From positions 620,001 to 684,000 of the forward strand of contig NZ_CP096659.1 of the NCBI RefSeq assembly GCF_023238205.1: a DNA stretch of 64,000 bases, in the 5' to 3' direction. Below are positions 60,255 through 64,000 of this stretch, one piece after another. The translations under genes and the position numbers were made by a program. Positions within the stretch are counted from its first letter, which is position 1. Each line of letters starts with the position of its first letter. The notes under the pieces are model-generated. The model worked only from the letters and a program-made list of their open reading frames with translations, did not search any database and was not told the origin of the DNA. This DNA is from Halorussus limi. GTDB lineage: Archaea > Halobacteriota > Halobacteria > Halobacteriales > Haladaptataceae.

Positions 60255-60363
60255 GCCGAGCGGCGGAAGAGCCGCCGCTCGGCAATCTCCATATTTCTGA
60301 AAGAAATACACACGTTTCTTCGAGAAACGCGTAAATGGTTCCGGTGACGGTCGTCCGTCACCG
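60255..60363. repeat. Row of four perfect stem-loops
   Basis: Four hairpins stand in series. First, 60255-60266 with 60272-60283 (12-bp stem GCCGAGCGGCGG, loop AAGAG). Second, 60292-60298 with 60302-60308 (TATTTCT, loop GAA). Third, 60313-60319 with 60323-60329 (CGTTTCT, loop TCG). Fourth, 60342-60350 with 60355-60363 (CGGTGACGG, loop TCGT). The two middle ones share a TTTCT...AGAAA core. They fill much of the gap between the secreted protein gene and cofC. Structured RNA, terminators or a regulatory element are possible. Confidence 0.7.
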
Positions 60364-60420
60364 ACGATTCCCCTTCACCCCGTCGCGCGAACGCGAAAAC
60401 GGTCCGAAAGCGAAGCCGCG

Positions 60421-61209
60421 TCAGCGAAGTTTGTCGTAGTCGTCCTGCTGGTTCGAGCGGTACCACAGCGCGCCGCCCACCACGACGACCAGCGCGAGCA
60501 GTCCCGCGCCGCCGTAGAGCAGCATCTGGGTCTGCTGGCTCGACTGCTGGGAGTTCTTGGCCTTCTTCTTGGCCTCGCTGGCGAGGTCCACCGCGTTGCC
60601 GAAGTTCTCGGCGTCGAACGCCGAGACGGCGTTGTCGAGCGTGTCCTCCGCGCCGGAGACGCTCGCGCCGGAGTTCTTGGCCGAGTCGATGGCGCTCTGG
60701 GCCGAGTCGATGGCGTCGCGGGCCTCTTGGCTCTCCTCGGTGTACGGTCGGAACGTCCACTTGTCGATGGAGTCGCTACTGCCGCCCTCGCGGAACTGGT
60801 TCAGTTCGGCCAGCGTCAGTTTCTGAGCGGGGTCGTAGCTGTAGTTCTCGACTTCGGGAACGGTCCCCTTAACGACGACCTTCACCTCGAAGGCGTCGCT
60901 CTTCTTCAGCGAGTGGTTGAACGACTGACCGTCGTAGGACTTCTGGTCGATTTTCGACCCGCCCTGGTCGAACAGTTGGACGGTCCACGTCACGTCGGTC
61001 AGTTCGGTCTTTCCGTTCAGCGTCCACGTGTCGTACTCGCTGAACGGCTTCGTGATGGTGAACGTCGACTGTACGTCTTCGCCGACCTGCTTCTCGTCGG
61101 GCGCGCCGCTGGCGGACGCCGACATCGCCGCGGCGGGACCGACCGCCGAGACGACCAGCGTCGTGGCGAGCAACAGCGTGAGTAGTTTAGAACAGTGGTT
61201 CGAGTTCAT
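60421..61209 (-). CDS. Secreted or membrane-anchored protein following CetZ
   Basis: 262 residues. An N-terminal signal (LLTLLLATTLVVSAVGPAAA) precedes a beta-rich part (about 45-140) with TITKPFSEYDTWTLNGKTELTDV. A helical, Ala/Ser-rich segment (EARDAIDSAQSAIDSAKNSG near 165) follows. Then come a membrane helix (MLLYGGAGLLALVVVVGGALWY, about 228-250) and a short charged tail, so most of it lies outside. The ATG overlaps the cetZ end by 23 bases, showing coupling. It may link the cell surface to CetZ, by inference only. Confidence 0.8.
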   Translation of the reverse strand: MNSNHCSKLLTLLLATTLVVSAVGPAAAMSASASGAPDEKQVGEDVQSTFTITKPFSEYDTWTLNGKTELTDVTWTVQLFDQGGSKIDQKSYDGQSFNHSLKKSDAFEVKVVVKGTVPEVENYSYDPAQKLTLAELNQFREGGSSDSIDKWTFRPYTEESQEARDAIDSAQSAIDSAKNSGASVSGAEDTLDNAVSAFDAENFGNAVDLASEAKKKAKNSQQSSQQTQMLLYGGAGLLALVVVVGGALWYRSNQQDDYDKLR

Positions 61210-62368
61210 CGTCGTCGTCCTCCACGAGTTCTTCCAAGTTCTCTTCGCTCTCCTCCTGAATCTCGTCGATGTTGTCCTGGGCCTCGATGGCGACCTCCTG
61301 TAGCTCCTTGATTCGCGGGACGTTGTTCACGCCCGACAGGAGGACGACGCTGGCGACGTACTGGGAGTCGGCGACGGGGTAGTCGCCGCCCCGGACCTCC
61401 ATCGACCCGGTCTGCTCTTCGAGCCACTTCCGACCGCGCTCTATTCCCTTCCGGTTGAGGTGCTGAGGCGGGCCGCTCAGGACGAGCAGCGCGCGCTCGG
61501 TGCCCTCGATTTCGCACGGGAGGGTGAGTCGCCCGAGCGCCGCTTTCCGGACGAGACTGGTGATGCGGTTGGTGGTGTTGGCGGTGTCGGTCTGGTTGTT
61601 CTCCTCGCCGCCCGTGAACCGCGAGAGCAGTCCGCTCGACGACTGCTCGTTCTCGACTTCCTCGGCCGCGTAGCCGATGGTCGAGACGCCGCCGCCGGCG
61701 AGCGTGTTGATAATCTCGCTGGAGTCCACGACGCTCTCGGCGACTTCGTCGTCGCCGCTGACCTCACCGGCACCGAACAGGATGCCGAACCGCCGCACGA
61801 TCTCCTCGTTTATCTCGGCGTAACCGCCCTCGATGGACTCGCCGGACTGTCGCCACGCGTCGTTGTCGAACACCATCAGGTTGTCCACTTCGCGGACGAA
61901 CGTCTGGAACGACCGCGCGGCGTTGAGCGTGTAGATGCCCCCTTCGTCGCCGCCGGGCAGGATACCGAGACCGTACACCGGTTCGGTGTAGATGCGCTTG
62001 AGGTGCTTGGCCAGCACCGGGGCGCCCCCGGAACCGGTGCCACCACCCATCCCCGCGACGATGAGGAACGCGTCGACTTCGTGGACGGGGATGTTGTCGA
62101 TAGCCCCCTGAACTTCGTCGATGTCCTCCTCGGCGATTTCCGCGCCAAGTTCGTTGTCTGCTCCGACGCCGTGACCTTTCACTCGGGATTGACCAATCAG
62201 GACACGATTGTCCTGGGGAACCTCGTTGAGTCCCATCAGGTCGGCCTTCGCGGAATTAACCGCGACTGCCGACCGGACGATGTCGCTTCCAGTTCGCTGG
62301 TCGTATTCCAGGAACTTGTCCACGATTTTCCCACCGGCCTGCCCGAAACCAATCATTGCAAGCTTCAT
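61187..62368 (-). CDS. cetZ: CetZ tubulin-family protein
   Basis: 393 residues. The GTP-binding tubulin signature AGMGGGTGSGGAP near 105-117 is intact. The N terminus MKLAMIGFGQAGGKIVDKF and the T3/T5-type blocks (GGDEGGIYTLNAARSFQTFV near 141) follow CetZ rather than FtsZ. It forms filaments that control cell shape in haloarchaea. The acidic C terminus (ENLEELVEDDDDELEPLF) is typical. Length and sequence are closest to CetZ1. Upstream DNA holds nested inverted repeats. Confidence 0.92.
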   Translation of the reverse strand: MKLAMIGFGQAGGKIVDKFLEYDQRTGSDIVRSAVAVNSAKADLMGLNEVPQDNRVLIGQSRVKGHGVGADNELGAEIAEEDIDEVQGAIDNIPVHEVDAFLIVAGMGGGTGSGGAPVLAKHLKRIYTEPVYGLGILPGGDEGGIYTLNAARSFQTFVREVDNLMVFDNDAWRQSGESIEGGYAEINEEIVRRFGILFGAGEVSGDDEVAESVVDSSEIINTLAGGGVSTIGYAAEEVENEQSSSGLLSRFTGGEENNQTDTANTTNRITSLVRKAALGRLTLPCEIEGTERALLVLSGPPQHLNRKGIERGRKWLEEQTGSMEVRGGDYPVADSQYVASVVLLSGVNNVPRIKELQEVAIEAQDNIDEIQEESEENLEELVEDDDDELEPLF

Positions 62369-62442
62369 TTTCCGGACCGTACTCCGTTGGGAGAAACACA
62401 GCCACGAAGGGGTGATAATCCTTTTGGTCCGTTCCACGACCA

Positions 62443-62494
62443 CCGGAAATGGCGTATTACGCCTAATCACCCGACGATAACCGGACATTTCCGG
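62443..62494. promoter_or_regulatory. Nested inverted repeats upstream of cetZ
   Basis: CCGGAAAT (62443-62450) is inverted as ATTTCCGG (62487-62494), enclosing the palindrome GGCGTATTACGCC (62451-62463). They sit 75-126 bases before the cetZ start. A regulator site or cruciform is possible. Confidence 0.5.
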
Positions 62495-62579
62495 GTGTGA
62501 AGGACCACCACCAGCTGGCGGACATGTCCTTTTAAGTTTATTGCCGAGCAGACGTATTTGATAACTGGACGGTCGAAAC

Positions 62580-62612
62580 GCGTCTGACTGGCGTCTGACT
62601 GGCGTCAGACGG
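62580..62612. repeat. Short direct and inverted repeats after the epimerase gene
   Basis: GCGTCTGACTG occurs twice in tandem (62580-62590, 62591-62601). GTCTGAC-TGGC-GTCAGAC (62593-62610) forms a hairpin. Lies 26 bases beyond the stop of the epimerase-like gene, so it may end that transcript. Confidence 0.55.
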
Positions 62613-62637
62613 CGATTCGCGTGAGCGCCCGGCGAGG

Positions 62638-63522
62638 CTACCGATTCGAGACGCCGAGATAGGCCCCGAGCGTCGTCAAATCGCCGGTCTCGACGCCGAA
62701 CGCGTCGATGTCGTTGTCCGAGACCGTGTTGTCGAACTTCAGGGAGCGATACTGGTCGCTCCCGAACGGGACGAACGGAATCGAGTCGGCCGCGGTCAGG
62801 CCGATGCGCGCGAGCGACATCGGAAGCGGGAGGACCGTGACCGACTTCCCCTCCGCACGGTAGGCGAGGCGAGTCACGTCGGCCAGCGTCAGCACCTCCG
62901 GGCCGCCGATTTCGTAGGTCTCGCCGTCGTGGGTCTCCTCGACGCACGCGGCGAGCATCGGCGCGATGTCACCGACCCAAATCGGCTGAAAGCGCGTGCG
63001 GCCGCCGCCGGGCAGTGCCGTGACGTACGGCGTCGTCAGGACCTTCGTGAACGAGACGAACTCCCCGCCCTCGCCGAAGACGACCGACGGCCGGACGATA
63101 GTGGTCGCCAACGCGGCGTCCTCGACGACTTGCTCGGCCTGTCCCTTCGAGCGCAGGTACTCGGTCGGTGCGGTCGGGTCGGCGTCGAGCGCGCTCATCT
63201 GGACGATTTTCCGAACGTCGTGGTCCTCGGCCGCCTCTACGACGTTCTGCGTACCTCCGAGGTGGACTTTCATGTGAGAAGTTCCCCCGGAGGGTTTGAA
63301 CAGCGGCGAGAGCGCGACGAGGTTGACGACCGCGTCCTGTCCCTCGAACGCGCCCTCGATAGAGTCGTAGGCCGTCACGTCGCCGCGGACGCGTTCGACG
63401 CTCGCCGGAAGGTCGGCCTCGTCGGGGTCGCGCGCCAACACGGTCACGTCGTGGTCGTCGTCCAGTTCGCGCACGAGATTCGTTCCGATGAACCCGGTTC
63501 CGCCCGCTACGAGAATGTTCAT
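62638..63522 (-). CDS. NAD(P)-binding epimerase-like protein (NDUFA9 type)
   Basis: 294 residues. MNILVAGGTGFIGTNLVREL opens the Rossmann fold with GGTGFIG. VVNLVALSPLFKPSGG near 65-80 and LRSKGQAEQVVEDAALATTIVRPSVVFGEGGEF near 123-155 fit the atypical SDR group related to complex I subunit NDUFA9. The Y-x3-K catalytic pair is altered to LRSKGQAE, as often in this subgroup, so it may bind NAD(P)H without epimerase activity. Divergent from tmk. Confidence 0.86.
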   Translation of the reverse strand: MNILVAGGTGFIGTNLVRELDDDHDVTVLARDPDEADLPASVERVRGDVTAYDSIEGAFEGQDAVVNLVALSPLFKPSGGTSHMKVHLGGTQNVVEAAEDHDVRKIVQMSALDADPTAPTEYLRSKGQAEQVVEDAALATTIVRPSVVFGEGGEFVSFTKVLTTPYVTALPGGGRTRFQPIWVGDIAPMLAACVEETHDGETYEIGGPEVLTLADVTRLAYRAEGKSVTVLPLPMSLARIGLTAADSIPFVPFGSDQYRSLKFDNTVSDNDIDAFGVETGDLTTLGAYLGVSNR

Positions 63523-63673
63523 GTCCGAGATAAGTACCGTCGGAAAGTAAAACTAACTGCCGCAGGCCGCGTCTCGGAACTCTTGTAGACTGCGCCCCGA
63601 ACTCTCGCGAACTCCGTCTCGGGACTCCCGCGGAGCGTCGGCGGCGCGGCGTTGACAGGACCGACCCGCAGGT

Positions 63674-63680
63674 CTTTATA
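63674..63680 (+). promoter_or_regulatory. TATA-like box for tmk
   Basis: CTTTATA centred about 27 bases before the ATG at 63704; a clear leaderless promoter. Confidence 0.65.
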
Positions 63681-63703
63681 CCGAGCCGAGACCACCTCCG
63701 AGT

Positions 63704-64000
63704 ATGCTCATCACGCTGGAGGGTCTCGACGGGAGCGGCAAGACGACCGTCTGGGAGGTCCTGAGCGAGGAGTTCCCCGAGTTCGTCTTCACCCGCGAAC
63801 CGACCGACTCGTGGTACGGCGACGCGGTGAACCGCTCGATTTCGGACGACGACGCCGACTCGCTGGCCGAACTCTTCCTCTACACCGCAGACCACGCCGC
63901 CCACCTCTCGGAGACGGTCCGACCCGCGCTCGAAGACGGGAAGGTGGTCGTCTCCGACCGCTACTCCGACTCGCGGTACGCCTATCAGGCGGTCAGCATC
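63704..64000 (+). CDS. tmk: Thymidylate kinase, 3' end outside window
   Basis: The first 99 residues are visible. [20 protein letters not shown] holds the P-loop [27 protein letters not shown] near 29-46 carries the REP motif, and [15 protein letters not shown] near 82-96 the DRY motif. It makes dTDP from dTMP. The gene runs off the window edge. Divergent from the epimerase-like gene with its own TATA-like box. Confidence 0.92.
   Translation, partial: MLITLEGLDGSGKTTVWEVLSEEFPEFVFTREPTDSWYGDAVNRSISDDDADSLAELFLYTADHAAHLSETVRPALEDGKVVVSDRYSDSRYAYQAVSI

Overview
The window is a stretch of chromosome from a halophilic archaeon (class Halobacteria). Evidence for this is strong GC richness, proteins crowded with Asp/Glu, many starts preceded about 26 bases upstream by a TATA-like box with no Shine-Dalgarno (leaderless transcripts), and marker families: GatD, CetZ tubulin, SAMP ubiquitin-like modifiers, archaeosine enzymes, F420 enzymes, PurS/PurQ, Tat lipoproteins and the haloarchaeal fructose PTS. 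The genus cannot be fixed from this sequence alone. I see no rRNA, tRNA, CRISPR array, transposase or prophage; the region looks like ordinary chromosome.

Layout: 1-3.2 kb holds the end of gatD, an acetyltransferase and a membrane protein. 3.3-9.1 kb holds SAMP1, two membrane TrkA-C proteins, a divergent potassium channel with an RCK domain, and a DUF389 protein. 9.2-19.9 kb holds an FNR-like reductase, a secreted PhoX-like phosphatase, an HPP/UspA protein, a nucleoside phosphorylase, a small winged-helix regulator facing a deoxyribosyltransferase-like gene, a PfkB kinase, a DUF63 protein, lipoproteins and an SPW protein. An 850-base gene-poor gap follows. 20.7-31 kb is a sugar block: a complete fructose PTS (IIB, EI, HPr, IIA, IIC), 1-phosphofructokinase, GlpR, and a sugar ABC transporter with a small membrane protein at its end. 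31-38 kb holds a NUDIX hydrolase, a CPBP protease, tgtA, a HTH-10 regulator, arcS and an acetyltransferase. The third archaeosine gene, raSEA, is at 47.2 kb.

38-46.2 kb contains an NnrS-like membrane protein with an unusual ubiquitin-fold protein ending Cys-Cys, a SAMP3-like protein with an extra tail, a small protein ending Gly-Gly, a cystathionine gamma-synthase-type enzyme, and a tungsten-type aldehyde ferredoxin oxidoreductase. 48-64 kb carries tandem lipoproteins, two very small genes, purQ, purS, purU, an arylsulfotransferase-like protein, purC, cofH, cofG, cofC, CetZ with a secreted partner gene, an epimerase-like protein and the start of thymidylate kinase.

No obviously new defence or mobile system is present. 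The signals I would look at first are: (1) short ORFs of 8-20 codons that bridge gaps between genes, with ATGA or GTGA overlaps at their ends (purS-purQ, the ABC operon twice, the SAMP3 cluster twice) and similar leader ORFs before purU and purC; (2) a row of four perfect stem-loops within 109 bases at 60.3 kb; (3) three unusual ubiquitin-fold or Gly-Gly C termini near the aldehyde oxidoreductase; (4) four 13-base tandem repeats and a hairpin in the SAMP1 leader. Each rests on direct reading; function is inference.
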